Shown here piece by piece: positions 1-12,199 of a DNA stretch of 64,000 bases. Under the pieces are notes generated by a model. That model had not been told where the DNA came from. It did no database searches and was given only the letters and a program-made list of their open reading frames with translations. How positions within the stretch are numbered: the first letter of the stretch is position 1; every line of letters begins with the position of its first letter. Source of the DNA: Undaria pinnatifida (taxonomy: Eukaryota; Sar; Phaeophyceae; Laminariales; Alariaceae); assembly GCA_012845835.1 (NCBI GenBank), contig JABAKD010000020.1, positions 5,478,720 through 5,542,719 of the forward strand, written 5' to 3'. The translations under genes and the position numbers were made by a program.

Positions 1-682
1 GTGTCCCGAGTAAAAATCAATTGATCCTTTGATACCTATCAGTTGATTTTTATAAAAATTAAAAACCGCCAGCTGTGAGTACGAACGGTTGAATGGTTGA
101 AATTCAACGTTCATAAACCCGTTTTCAGTTCAACCAAGGGCGCAGAAGATTAGTTACCCCGCACACCACACTACCCCCCTCCCTCCACCCCCTCCACCCC
201 CGCGCAGAGGATCGAAGTTTTATTTTTTCCTGGGTGTTTCTCGACGTTTTTCCTAACCCTAACTTTCGTCTTAATGCCATTGCCATGCGCTTGCGCGCTT
301 GGGTTTACTGCACGTAGGCGTTCTACATACTGTTAGATGGATATTAGGTTGAGATGATACATACCAATAGAAGAGAGGTTGAGATGCATAAGAGCAATAA
401 TCTTTGATGGGCTGGCGACGCTGGTGAAAGTATGACGCTTGCAGACAACTCCCCCCCCAAGTTGCCTCAAAACCAAAAACAAAGATCTTGCTTCTCAAGT
501 ACTTGTTTCTCGCTTGCTTCTCAATGCCTCTGCGACAAGTCTATGTTACAGGTACTCCGAGTGCGGGATGCGTGGTTGGTCGATGCGTGGTTGGTCGGTG
601 ATGGGAAACGTGCCCCTCATGGGTTCTGGTGTCTCTCCTCATGGCTCGCTGGATAGACTCAAAGCTTTCGCATTATTTCTCG

Positions 683-760
683 CCATAGAATCCATAATTG
701 ACAGACATAGCAGGGCTAAGCAGGGTAGGGAGGGGTAGCGCAGGGTAACGCAGGGTAGTG
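683..760. repeat. short imperfect GCAGGGTA-type repeat
   Basis: The motif GCAGGGTA/GCAGGGCTA recurs several times in a row, with one AGGGAGGGG interruption. It is low-complexity sequence. Just upstream, at about 567-592, a 15-bp unit (GATGCGTGGTTGGTC) is also repeated twice. No gene is recognised between 1 and 1,130. Confidence 0.6.
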
Positions 761-1140
761 AGATGAAGGGCGTCCTGTTTGTTCCATCATCGTCACCTAC
801 ATTATCGCCCATCTATGAAGGCCTTGACATAAGTGTGATATCCAATATAACGTGGTTTTACCTCAACCATGACATGGTTTCACGTCGAATCTATCAGCCA
901 TCCTTCTACGGAGAGCACTCCACTACATTAGGCCACCCTGGATAGTCGTAGATGGTGTAGATCACATGAGCATCAAAGGATGTCAACAAAACATCCAGGA
1001 TTGGCAAGGGCATCAAAGACGCGGCTATACGAAACAAACGAAAATGAGGCTATAGATTCCCCCAGGCCTCGTGATCATGAGGCTAAAATGCCTCATTGCA
1101 AGATATACAACCCTATGACGGAGCTCGACAACCTTGGGCG

Positions 1141-1227
1141 ATCGTCTGAGTGTGACTCGTCTGAGTGTGACTCGTCTGAGTGTGACTCGTCTGAGTGTGA
1201 CTCGTCTGAGTGTGACTCGTCTGACGC
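1141..1227 (+). repeat. 15-bp minisatellite, about five units
   Basis: The unit TCTGAGTGTGACTCG is repeated almost perfectly in tandem. Because the unit length is a multiple of three, every frame stays open: the + strand reads as repeated SSECD and the - strand as repeated DESHS. An ORF runs through it at 980-1,333, but I see no other coding signal and do not call a gene. Confidence 0.85.
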
Positions 1228-1640
1228 ATCTGATCCCACCTTCTGCTGGGAAACCCTACAGCGTACTACGGGGGGCTCTGACACCGTTACTCTTTTGCTG
1301 TTGAGATCTTTCGGCGTGGTATGGGGGCTCTGAAAGCTCTACCCTTACCTTGCCCTTTCGAAGGCTTTTCACCACACCGCCGCATCTTCTGCCTCGCTTC
1401 AATGTCAAAGCTGTCTTCGAATCTCACAGTGTTGGGATCTGTTTTTTTACGCAGAGCCAACGAATTGGCATGCCTCCCTTTTACGTGGCGACTTTCAAAC
1501 CCACTCTACAGGGGTTGCAAAAAAAGAGAACTTCATGGGTACGTTGGTGCAGCATGGTGTATATCTAGATAGATGATGACATGCTCTTCGACGCGCCGCT
1601 TTCAGGCGTAAAGCACTGACACTTTTTTGCGAGTCGACGT

Positions 1641-1899
1641 GTGCCACGATAGGGGGTGGCACTTACTTTTCGTCTGAAACGTTTCGGAATCCCGGGGCCC
1701 CATTTTAACCCAAAATCCTCGGAAATTCTGTTTTAGTTCCTTTTTTTGAATGGTTTTCGTCGTGTACCTAGGCCATGGCATTTTTTATCTGGTAGGTACA
1801 GCGGTATTAGTTTACTCCAAACCAGTTTTTGGGAGAGGTCTTAAGCTCCCAAATCGAGGGGTAGTATTGGAAAAAAGTGGTGCACCTCTATCGTAGCAC
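1641..1899 (+). mobile_element. MITE-like element, family A, copy 1
   Basis: This non-coding element has terminal inverted repeats: the left end reads GTGCCACGATAGGGGTGGCA-like and the right end TGCACCTCTATCGTAGCAC. The interior holds the family core GGAGAGGTCTTAAGCTCCCA, itself a near-palindrome, and CGTCGTGTACCTAGGCCATG. It matches three other copies in the window (4,037; 34,531; 38,694), so it is a dispersed family and not a chance hairpin. No ORF is inside, which makes it non-autonomous. The superfamily is unknown because no clear target duplication was found. Confidence 0.7.
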
Positions 1900-2348
1900 T
1901 TCGCCGCGAAAGGACAGGTGGAATGTTTCTGAGGTGCAGCTTTCCCGGTATTGGGTTCTACAATCCACGTCTTGGCTTTGTCATCGTCCTTTCCTGAACC
2001 GTCGCCGAAGTTGTGCTGCAGCAGCCAATTAACTCCGGGTCATCCGTCCAATTTCTGCAGGAGGCGCGTTCTGGGCAAGGCCTCGTCTTATCGAAGGGGG
2101 TCGACAGAGGGCTCCCCCAGTCACGGAGACTGTGCTCATCGTGACCACTTTCTCTCTCTCTTTCTCTGTCTCTTCTGCGGTACGCAGGGCGTTGCGGTCC
2201 GTGATGACGTCGACCTCACGGCCTACGTGGATTACAGTAACCCCTCCTCTGAACTGTTAACTGCGCCCCCTTAATTGTATAGGATTTAGTACATTATGTA
2301 GGAAATTGAGTTATATGATCGTTTTATATAGGAAGTTGGGCGGCGTTT

Positions 2349-2365
2349 GGGGGGGGGGGGGGGGG
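2349..2365 (+). repeat. homopolymeric G run (17 G)
   Basis: This is an uninterrupted G tract, one of several long G runs in the window. It may be unstable in length or affected by sequencing error. Confidence 0.8.
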
Positions 2366-2459
2366 CTACACCCCCTTGGGAGGTCCAAAACAACGTTTTT
2401 GTGTGGTGTGGTGTCGAAACACATTTTTTTGTGCGCCCTTGGTTCAAATTTTTTTTTGA

Positions 2460-2690
2460 AGCAAATCTGTTAAACACGTCAGCCAGGTGTGCGTTCGAAA
2501 AATTTAGAGTCGATACTCATCTCTGCAAGCTGCGTGATACATCTAACTTTGCAAATGCAATAATGGAGTTTAATTGACACACGGTGTGCATGGAAATACG
2601 TGGATGTAAGTGCGGCGAGCTTAACCTTTATTTTTCTAACCATCCCGACTAAATAAAGCCCAAAAGTATTAATCCTATCACTATGTACCA
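2460..2690 (+). repeat. dispersed repeat family B, copy 1
   Basis: The sequence starts near AAATCTGTTAAACACGTCAGC, passes through GTCGATACTCATCTCTGCAA and ends near the CCCGACTAAATAAAGCC segment. It aligns along its whole length with 4,676-4,915. Its first roughly 90 bp (ACTCATCTTTGCAAGCTG core) is also shared with 21.2, 55.7 (reverse), 60.5, 60.8 and 61.9 kb. It is non-coding and probably a MITE or transposon end. Confidence 0.65.
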
Positions 2691-4036
2691 TAACACACAA
2701 CAGCATTAGTAGTAAATCTATCTACAGTAGCTTTTACACTCTGTTTTATTCCGCTAGGCATTAGCTTGTTCATTTGTTCATCCTTGGTAGGTCTCATGTA
2801 CTAAGAGTTCAGTAGTAGCAGCAGTACCGGAAAACTTACGACATACTGTACTGTTGTCGTAGGTTTCGGTTGGTGGTTTTGGTATGAAGCAGTTTCCCAC
2901 TTTGTCTGTTGAACCACAAAAATGTTAACTTCATGCCTAGGTGCGTGTTCTACGTCTAGAATTAGTTTCCCACGTTGTCTATTGAACCACAATAATAACC
3001 GCGTGCTTGCGTGCGTGTTCTACAGCAGTACTCTTTACTAAACTATCTGTAATAATATATTTAATGAGCTAAAGAGCGAAGGCAATGAAAGTATTTACGG
3101 TAAAGCATAGAACCAGCGAATGAACAGCAACACAACAGATGATGGCGACTCTTTCAAATACAGCAGTATCACAAGGGAAGCAATATTGGGCTTGTACAAA
3201 CATTGTGTTTGGTTGCAGGGGTAATGCCGTATGGTAAGCGTACTAATCATGATACTTCCCTTGTCTATGTATATAGAGCACGCCATCATCATTGGGTACC
3301 CAGTCCATGCCGTTGTTGTCCTGGCTTATTATCGTCGCTCAGTTTTGGAGTCACATTACGTGTATGCAGGGGTACTGCACATCATTCGTTTTCTGGAGCA
3401 GCCCTTGGTTGTACGTCATGTTGCACTTGAACTTGAATCATCAGCAGCAGTAGTAGTAGTAGTACTATCAAGGTTCGCCTCAGTGTTGACGAGGAAGATC
3501 CGAGCTTTCAGTTTGTCAGCGAGTGGAAAACGTAGCAATGCGCTTGGACAAGCCACTACAGCTCCTTGATCCCCGCCTCACACACTGCCCGACGTTATCA
3601 GCACAAAAGACTGAGCTCAAAGCCCTGACTCCAAAACCTCCATGAAGGTTGGGCTAAGGGATAAGACTGCCAGCACAGGCGAATCGCTACGTTTTATGAG
3701 TAGGTGTGTATCCATGATCTTGACTTAATCACCTGTAAAAAGACGGAAATGCGGAACGAATAGTTCATCCGTTTGGTAGGTTTCTTTCATTTACGGAATT
3801 CTCTCTGGAAGGCTGATACATTATTTGTGACGACGTCAGGTCGCGTGCTGTTACTGTTGTTGAGTTTAACGGAGATAATACGTTCCATTAGATATGTTCT
3901 ACTGCTGAGCTAATGTAAGAACGTTGCCGTATTGGGAACGCACTGCAATGTGATTCTGTCATCTCTCTAAGTAAAAAGGGCGAGGGGCACGTTTAAATTT
4001 CGGTGTTCCCCCTCGTTATCAATTCAGGTATGACGC
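2691..4036. other. no recognisable gene
   Basis: This stretch is AT-richer than average and has only short overlapping ORFs. A small CAG/TAG triplet tract lies at 3,440-3,463. The two phrases around AGTTTCCCAC-TTGT-CT-TTGAACCACAA at about 2,888-2,922 and 2,966-2,994 form a degenerate direct repeat. I see nothing else. Confidence 0.5.
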
Positions 4037-4224
4037 GTGCTACGATAGAAGTAACACTTTTCGTTCGAAATAGGTCATTTTTGTTTGCCTGATTCTCGCT
4101 TCGAACCTAGTCATGGGATTTTTCATCCGGGTAGCAGTTTTTGTTTTTTTTCTCCAAATTGGAGAGGTCTTAAGCTCCCAAATTGAGGAACCTGAAAACA
4201 AAGTGGTGCACCTCTATCGTAGCA
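4037..4224 (+). mobile_element. MITE-like element, family A, copy 2 (shortened)
   Basis: The left TIR is GTGCTACGATAGAAGTAACA and the right end TGCACCTCTATCGTAGCA. The family core GGAGAGGTCTTAAGCTCCCA is present. It is about 70 bp shorter than copy 1 because part of the left interior (the CCCAAAATCCTCG segment) is missing. No ORF of its own is meaningful. Confidence 0.7.
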
Positions 4225-4675
4225 TGGATCGTATAACGCACCAACATCCCGAGGAATATTACTGTGTCATGCCTTTTTTGATAGTTAATTCCTACTCTAT
4301 GTGTGAGTCCTTGTCTCCAGTATCACTTTATTAAAATATTGATTATAGCAAAGAATATTCCAAGTTATATTTCATGTTTATGCAATTCCAACAACAGCAG
4401 TGACAATTTTCCTTATTGACATCAATACACTCGTAGTAAGAACGCAAACAGCATGGTTTTTCTCTCTCGTTGACACATTAGAAAATATCACATTGTTGAA
4501 TTCATACCAGCCATGGAAAGCTTCATTATCTTCGAAAATTCCCTAGGGTATGGTAGATGAAGACCACAATGGATCGATACTCGTGAGTGTCGCATAGTGG
4601 CAACGGAATACACTTGTTCTTCATTAAATTTTCTGGGTCAACTGGGCTACCACGTGGAGCCGACTCTAAGGGCTT

Positions 4676-4915
4676 CAATGATTTGAAAAAAATCTGCTAA
4701 ATACGTTAGCTGTAAGTTCGATAAGTTTCGAGTCGATACTTATCTTGAAAAGCTGCGTTATACATCTAATTTTGCGAATACAATGAATGTGGGGGTTAAA
4801 TTGACACTTGGTGTGCATGAAAATATGTGGAAGTAAGTGTGGCGAGCTCAATCTTTATTTTTTCTAAAACACCCCGACAAAACCCAGAAGTATTAATAAC
4901 TCTCTATCACTTTAT
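4676..4915 (+). repeat. dispersed repeat family B, copy 2
   Basis: This is a full-length match to 2,460-2,690, including GTCGATACTTATCTTGAAAA, the TTAAATTGACAC-TGGTGTGCATG block and the terminal CCCGAC-AAA segment. Small indels and substitutions show that both copies are old. Non-coding. Confidence 0.65.
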
Positions 4916-6059
4916 CTTGTTTGTTGAGATATATCCATCTTGGCCAAAATATCGATCAATACTACTTTGTTGGTTTTCTCGGTTGATTCATCGGTTACTT
5001 GCCCTTCTGAGCCGTCCGCATGGCGCCTCCTCACCATGCCGTGCCCCCACAAGACCATACAAAGTCTCTTGCTCTTCATTTGACATGTCATCCTGTGCCG
5101 GTTACATCTGCTGTATGGGACTGCTACGCGTAAGCTTTTGCATATTATATAATTGTTCTAAACTAGCGGGGTATGGTCACGGTTCCACCTATAGCGCTAG
5201 ATCGGCGTTGCTCATAGTGGCATTGTAAGGTAGGGCGTCGGCCCTACATGTAACAGTGGTGGTTTACTCTGCGATTCCCGTTTCATCATCGGAGATGATA
5301 AAAAAATGTTACGGCGCTGAGTACTGATTACCGGGTTTTGCGTTCAAAGCCAGTGATGTTTACACCTTGATACTGAATATGCCTTGGATGCTTCTGTATT
5401 CGACTTAAAAGAACGTTGCCATGATTGTGCAAACAAGCAGGGGGAATGTTGGTTAATGCTCGCTTATTTGCCTGATACTTGGGTTTGTGTATCCGTGACG
5501 TCTGCGGAGATGGGGGGAACTCATGGTTTGCCAAACGAGTACAATAGTTCAGCATATAATCGTGACTCGGACGTCGCATGGATGGCAATGGACGACGCCC
5601 CTATGTCAGTGTACATTAATCTGCCAAGGTGCAAGTTGATACCTGTATATTTCTATCTACTCTTCTTCTCACCGCCTGATGGTCCTGCGGGTATTGACAC
5701 TTTTCTCCCCGTGAGCCAGTTTACTCCTCGCACCTGGATGGTCGATCAGACACGGTGTTGTAGTACCTGACGTATTCATAGCGTGCTGTGATTTACCACT
5801 CTGAACGCCAATGTACGGAATTTTGCAACATAAATGGTAAGCCCAAGCGGTCCTGACACTTCCGTCCGTAGTCACTGAGTGGTGGTATGCATTATGTACA
5901 TGGCGTGTGAAAACGCAGAACAGCAGAAGAACATGTGTGTATTTCTATAGTACCACTCCGCCGCGGGGAATCAATATTTTTACTTCTACTGCTAATAATA
6001 CTGCTGTATAAACTACCTAATCCTGCTTATTTGTCACGGACACAGAATATTCCGCGGTC
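4916..6059. other. no recognisable gene
   Basis: Short ORFs exist on both strands, for example 5,384-5,770 on +. None has a recognisable domain, homologous repeat or splice-supported continuation. I call nothing here. Confidence 0.5.
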
Positions 6060-6545
6060 AGTCACCATTGCTCAGATTTGATACGCCGGTAATAGCAGCC
6101 ATCGGTGGATGGGGGTGGGGTTTCCACACCGTGAGGGGCGATATCGGCCACGGGGAACCCTGCTCTCGTCCCCGGGCTGTTGGAGTTGTGCATGTACGGA
6201 GGCATGCCTGACCCGGGGATGATAACTTATCCTCCCCTGGTGCAGTGGGTCCTCGACACTGTCCCCAGGGGCAACTATCGCAGCGCGCCGACTCTATGAG
6301 TCCCAGCCACAATCAGCGATCAGTGATGGGGGTGGGGTTTCCACTTCGTACGGGGCGGTATAAACCCAGGGGAACGTTGTTTTCGTCCCCAGATTGTTGG
6401 TTTTCTATATGAGAGGGAGTTTTGACCCGGGGATGAGGCTTTATCCTCCCCGGGTGCGGCGGGTCCTCGACATTGTCCCCAGGGGCAACTCTCGGAGCGT
6501 GCCTATGAGCCCTAGCCAATCACCAATCAGTGGGTGGGGGTGGGT
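6060..6545 (-). repeat. satellite family S, short array (about two units)
   Basis: Two tandem units of about 217 bp each begin with GGGGGTGGGGTTTCCAC (6,111 and 6,328). Each contains a CCCCRGG-TGTTGG segment, GACCCGGGGATGA and CTGTCCCCAGGGGCAAC. A third partial start is seen at 6,533. Read on the - strand it matches the longer array at 47,540-48,490: shared phrases are ACGGTGTGGAAACCCC, ACAACTCC-ACA-CCCGGGGACGA and the TGGCTGGGGCT edge. The two arrays are in opposite orientation about 41 kb apart. Confidence 0.7.
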
Positions 6546-7929
6546 TAGAAGTTCCGAAAAGGTCCCCTCATAAAACGAAAAACTGCGGAAAACGCCCTGT
6601 GCACATAACAAACGCACCTCCCTTCAAACCTTTGGGGGAAACACCCGGGGCGTAGACGGACAGTCATTGGAATGGGGGAAACGGAGCTGTTTCCGAAGTA
6701 GTACTCGAGGAGGGGCTTCACATAATACGAATGCTGACACAACCTAATGATTGAGTACGCACCATTCGCGCAGCCGCACAATAGACACGATCAGCCGAGC
6801 ACAACACTGGGCCCCAGTATAAACGTTTGCCCCCGATATATGACGTGAAAGGCGTCCTGCCTGCTAATGAGGCTTCAAATAACCCTCATTTCCTGAATGG
6901 GTCGCGGATGACCAGAAGCAATAATAGGCGAACGCAAGGGAGACTTGAGTGCGTATGGCAACGCGTAGAAAACGCACCTACCGTAGCATGCCCCGAACCA
7001 TAGACTAAAACATATCGTTTGTGAATCTGGTTGTGCATGTTTTTTCCCAATGAATACGGACATCTACATGCATGCATATCGGTATGCATGCCTTGAAGCT
7101 CCAAACAGCGCGGTGCACGACCCATATTGAGCCGATAGCGATGCTCCCGGGGTCGGACGAAGGAGCGACATAGCTAGGGAGACGATGATCGCGCCAGAAT
7201 CACACGTACAGCCGTCCAGAGTTCTTAAAAAGAAACTTGGTTTGAGTGAATGCCGCATGGAGTCGGCTTGGCCTATAATGCAGTTACCATATATTTGATG
7301 AAATGTTTACCGTACACATGAAATGATCCACCTTTTGTTACGTCCACACTCGTTTATTCATAGTATGTTCCTTGTTACCCCGTCATTCGAACGAGTACTA
7401 CCGTGCTATTGATAACATATATTGAGTGTGATGTGGATATCATTTCGCGCTGAGGTGTACGCGATAATGACACGCTCCCGTTGTTATGATCACAAAAGGC
7501 CGCCCAGACAATATCGATGACGCAAGAGTCCAGTGAAAGAACGGAGGGCACGTGCGAGGGGGTGGTATGCGCTGTACCACTGTGCAGCAGGCAAAAGCGG
7601 GCGTCGCACAAACTCCCTGTGGGCGCCGCTTTGCCAGGACGGCGCGGTCCCCTCCAGCGTTTGAGCGTCGTCAGTGCTTTTCTTAGTATCGGGTGATTTG
7701 TCGGTGCTGCTGAGTTGCGAAAGTACAGCTCTACTTTGTTGCAGCTGTGAGGTATTTCTCAGCTTGAAATCTAAACAAACGTATGTGTTTGTTATGGACG
7801 TATTAATGGCGTCGTTATCGGCTATTGGTGCTGCGATAAGGGGGGGACAAATGCCCAGCCAGCGGAAGGAAATATGTTCTTGTTTTTGCGCGTCGTAGGA
7901 GCTTCCAATGGCTTGCCCTGGAAAGCTAT
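6546..7929. other. no recognisable gene
   Basis: Several - strand ORFs are present, the longest at 7,490-7,963 (157 codons). None matches a family I know, and none is linked by convincing splice sites. The right part runs into the palindrome-rich island. Confidence 0.4.
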
Positions 7930-8690
7930 GGAACGCCATAGAGTGACATTCCGTACCGTGCAAGTGCCGTAGATCTTTCGTGGCATTGCCACGGGGCTAC
8001 CACGGGCTCCCGCGGCAATGCCATGGAAGAGCTGTGGCGGTGTCACGGTAGCCGTAATTTTTCATGGGGGCCCAAGATATTCCATGGCCGTCGTACTCAT
8101 GGATATGATGGTCATTCGAGGCAACGCTTTGGCGATGCCATAGTCATTCATGGCATTGCCATGGAGCGTCATGGTGCCCACTGCCGTGGCGTGCCATGAA
8201 GCATAGAGGGCATTGCCATGATAACGTCCGACGGCGGTGCCATGTAGATGTCATGGCACCGGCATGCGGCTTCCGTCGGCGTGCTATTACCCTCCTATCC
8301 CGCGCTAGGGTGAGCCCTAGCCGAAACCATAACACCACGCCCATGGAAGATTTTTTCCGTGACGGGCTATGGCGCGTGCCGTGACACGGCCATGGCGAAG
8401 CCGTCATGGCATGTCATGACATTTCCATGGCATGCCATGACATTTCTATGATATGCCATGACACGAGGAGTGGCGGGCACCGTATGAAACGGCTGTGGGT
8501 CTTCATGGCCGCGCCATGGCAACCATGGCAGTGCCATGAGACTTCAGTGCTATAGCAGTGCAGTGCCAGGCGGCAATGCCATGACAGTGCGATACCAACT
8601 GGCAGTGCCTTGTCAATATCACAGCAATGCCACGGAGCGACCGTGAAGAGTCAAGACAGTGCCATGGCAATGTCATGGAGACGTGAAGTA
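7930..8690. repeat. palindrome island 1 (CCATGG / GCCATGGC type)
   Basis: Variants of ATGCCATGGCAT are packed at short spacing, with half-sites GCCATG, CATGGC, CATGACA and GGCATTGCCA between them. I can see at least eight exact CCATGG cores, mostly with self-complementary flanks (TGCCATGGCA). All frames stay fairly open because the motif lacks stop codons, so the ORFs here are by-products. The flanks at about 7.9 and 8.7 kb show no terminal repeat. It may fold into many small hairpins. Function unknown. Confidence 0.75.
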
Positions 8691-10600
8691 ATATGCTTTT
8701 TTTATGGTCGAGCTGGGACGCACAAATCGTAGGGACAGTGGTTAGCCACACAACAAATAGGGTACCCAAAAAACGCTGAAAGTCGAGCGCCAATACAAAT
8801 ACCAGTCCACGTGTACCCGTTTCACTCATAGTTACGAGCGAACAGGGTTTTTTACTTCTGACGGCGTCCAAACCTAAGGGGCCCTTTCTAGCCTCGCGTG
8901 TTTCACGTCCCACATGACGACGGAAACATCGGAAGCGCAATAACAACAGCAGGTGGCGGAGTGGGCTTTTCGTGTTTTGCACCAAAGCACACAGTTGACA
9001 GCAGTTACAAATTGCCTCCAACATGACGTCCTAAGGAGAGCCTTCGGCAGGATTGCCCCTCGAAATCGGATGCATTTTGTGTGGTTCGCCAATAGCGTGG
9101 GTCGCGGGGTGTTCTTGATTCTATCAGAGAGACAGCATCTGTCCTACGCTTCAAATGGACTGGGCATGCCCATATAGTTTCCCCCATACTCGAGCTGCCA
9201 AATTCTACCCCACATGACACTACTCCCGTAAACTCACCACAGCGACGATAACGGGTACCCGATACCAGGTACTACGTACCTGGGTGGCTGGTATGCGAAA
9301 TTGTACAAGATTACGTGTAATACACCAAGCAGATATTTCATCTTTCAAATTTCATGGGGAAAAAATATTTGTCTGAGGGATCTGCTTGCTCCCTCAAACC
9401 GATTTTTTTACTGTGACATCTGGGTTGATCTCCAGCTCGTAGAGATATTTCCGTGTCGTATCCACGATTATATGTGGGTGCGTGTTCTTCGCATTACACG
9501 TACATTAGCATCCATCTACATCAAGCACAACCGATGTCCGTGACGATGCCTCCTCCTAGAGAGACGACCTCTGTGATCAACAACAACGAGTCATACGTAC
9601 GCATGGCTGGTACCACAACAGATACACGCATGGCTATGATAACAGAGTGAGGTCATTTCGACTTGCAATGCCGAGCGCAATGAAAACGAAGGCGGGACGT
9701 AAGGAAGCGAGCTCATGAGACTACTCACGAGGAAGAAGGAACGGGAAAATAAGATAGGAGCAAAAACTTCGGAAAAATGGATAGAACAAGAGAAAGAAAA
9801 AATAGTTCAGAGGGGGGGGGGGGACAACTACCCGGGGAAATTCAGCGATGAATGAGAAAATACGGCAAGAAACAAACAAACAACTTCGTCTGCGTTAAAC
9901 AATCAAAATATTTGTTGTCTTGAAACAGTACCTGATATGAACGAATTTTGTCTTCTAATTCGATCATGGAAAACAATTTAAGGGCGTTGACCTCAAAACC
10001 GTACGCAGGGGGTGCTTTGCGCCATTTGCCGGAACTTGAAACCTGGCACAAAAACTACCTTGTACGGGCTGCGCTCATTGGCCAAAGCACCTCAATACTT
10101 GGGGGTAACCATACTATCCTGGGCGCATCGGCTTACGGTCACGAACATTCTCGGTCACCGTTTGATGGCGTAGATGTCACCGTTCTATGGAGCGCAGAAA
10201 AAGTCTGGATGGCATATGACTTGGACGCCATTCCTGGCCGGGGCAAGACCAACACCGTCTGATACGTTACAGTCACTGTCGACCTAACGTCATTGATAGC
10301 AAACGTCCTTCGCCAAAATAAAAAACAGACAATAGATAGCCCTATTCAACGAAACTTGTGGGCATCCTGAACCCTCGGTAGACTGAGAGACCGAGGAACT
10401 CGGCGCGCGGCCTGTCGCCGAAACGTCACAGTCTGCTGTGATTGGTCCTTTCTCCCTCCTTCCCTGGCGCGGGGTGTGTATACAATACTGATAATACAAT
10501 ACAAATGCACTACTCAACATCTGGTACGCTCGCAGTAGTCTATGATACCAGTTAGACGATGGTACAAATTTCTGCGGCGGACGCCGCCCGCTCAATCAAG
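8691..10600. other. no recognisable gene
   Basis: Short ORFs only. A G run sits at about 9,811-9,820. The + strand ORF at 9,948-10,262 (104 codons) shows no known domain. Nothing else is supported. Confidence 0.45.
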
Positions 10601-10905
10601 CGAACCCAAGAGCTTGACAGTGTAATATTTGATAGTGGCCGACAGGACCACGCGGAGAAGAGCAACGCTTTGCTCGAAGACGGTAGGTCACTGGCTGCAG
10701 TGATAGTGGCTGACGATTGCCAAGAAGCGACCTTGAATCAGCGGGAGAGTAGTCGGTAGGACCACGCACGGACACCAGCAACGTTTTGCACGAATACGGG
10801 GTGATACACCTTGTGTAAATCGTTGTGCGCGAAGTCGTTAGTTCACAGGCAGTAGCAGCGATAGTGGCCGATAGGACCACATACGTCCTACTTGAAAACA
10901 ACGAC
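10600..10905. repeat. three degenerate direct repeats
   Basis: The phrase GTGGCCGAYAGGACCAC or a close variant occurs at about 10,635, 10,751 and 10,864, spaced about 115 bp apart. Each is followed by an AACG-T-TT-GC-CGAA-ACGG-like segment. It looks like an old tandem duplication. No coding meaning is seen. Confidence 0.45.
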
Positions 10906-11659
10906 ACGTTGATATTAAGACGGGAGTTCCTTCCGACGCGGGTAGCAGCCGTGAAGAAAAAAACAAAATAAAACACTAGACTACTACGTATGTATGACAC
11001 CACGACTAGATAGAGTACATCATTGAGCTTTTCATCAGCTACCCCCTATCTATGATCTAAAACACAATGGTTGATATTGCTTCACAACCTTTGATTATAC
11101 GCCGTACGGCACTTTTATTTTTCGTCTTTTAAACGGTAATCGCTATTACTTTCCAGCTCAACTGGTAAGAGGTTTTACCCTCAGCGACCTTCTGGACAAG
11201 CCGTAAGCCGTGGCCACAGGTGTCTTCAATTCTCCCCCCCGGTGCGTGCCTAAAGTACACAATAATAGTACGCTATTTTTGGTCACCTGATGTACGACCT
11301 CTTCATCTGTAGTACTTCGCGTTTGTATAGTTTTGTTGATGCTTCCCGTCGGAATATACTTTGTATCTGGTATCTCTGATATATTCCGGTATGAACTTTT
11401 GATTTCATGTTGATTTCTTAATTGCAATATTCGTTGTTGCGCAAGGCATCTCTATCGTTCCATTAAGTACCCATACAATAAGCTCTATTCATAAAACATT
11501 GTAGCATTACTATTGTGCTAGAGTTGATCAGGTACCACCCACTATCTATGGTCTAAACTAACGATGCTTGTTGTGTTTCTAGCAATGCACCAGCATCAAT
11601 CATGTACCGTGGTACATGCAGTAGAACCGTGTGTTCCGATATTTCGATAATTTTCCCTC

Positions 11660-12113
11660 ATCATCGCACAGGCCGTTGTTCTGTTATACCCGGAGCTGGG
11701 AAAGTAGTATTTAGGTGAGTTGGGGCGGTGCGTGCTTCGTTGAGTATAATTTCTGGCCACGTTTCGTTTGCGTGCGCTCTTGGAGGCATGTCGTTATTCT
11801 CTCCGAGCAAGAGTTGAGGAACACGCACGTTCTGGCTTTTAGAACATACTGCGGATATTTTCGCCGTTTCGCGGTTTCGACACGCCAGACGTAAAGATTC
11901 AGTGAAGGAGGCGTGTTGTGCGTCTGGGAGCATTGTCGTCAAGGTCTGTCTAGTCCATTCTGGCCCTAACGTTTTCACTCTATCGTTCAACGTCTTCATC
12001 TCGTTGTTCTTAAGGAATTCCAGCATCTCTGCCCTCTTATTGTTCCAGGGTATATGTGTTGCTCCTCCGTATTGTCCAATGTTGTCATTTGGGTTGCATG
12101 TCTTCTCAATCAA
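11660..12113 (-). pseudogene. LINE (non-LTR retrotransposon) endonuclease fragment
   Basis: The reverse-strand reading frame carries PNDNIGQYGGAT, then MLEFLKNNEMKTLNDRV and GPEWTRQ. This is the usual middle part of the exonuclease/endonuclease/phosphatase-type domain of non-LTR retrotransposons: the N-G loop, the hydrophobic helix LEFL--N-M--LN and a W-R stretch. Such a domain nicks target DNA before reverse transcription. Only part of the domain is left. The following codons do not continue into an identifiable catalytic end, and no reverse transcriptase follows. It is a dead fragment, possibly from the same LINE family as 62.5-62.9 kb. Confidence 0.6.
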
Positions 12114-12199
12114 GTCTTGAATCGAAATACGTCCCGCTCATACTCCTTCCCCTTGCCTTTTACACTATAAAGTTGTACCTCTGCTGATACCTCTTCGAA

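Noticed and set aside
7490..7963. 157-codon - strand ORF
   Set aside because: No known domain, runs into palindrome island 1, and no splice or conservation evidence. It cannot be told from chance.
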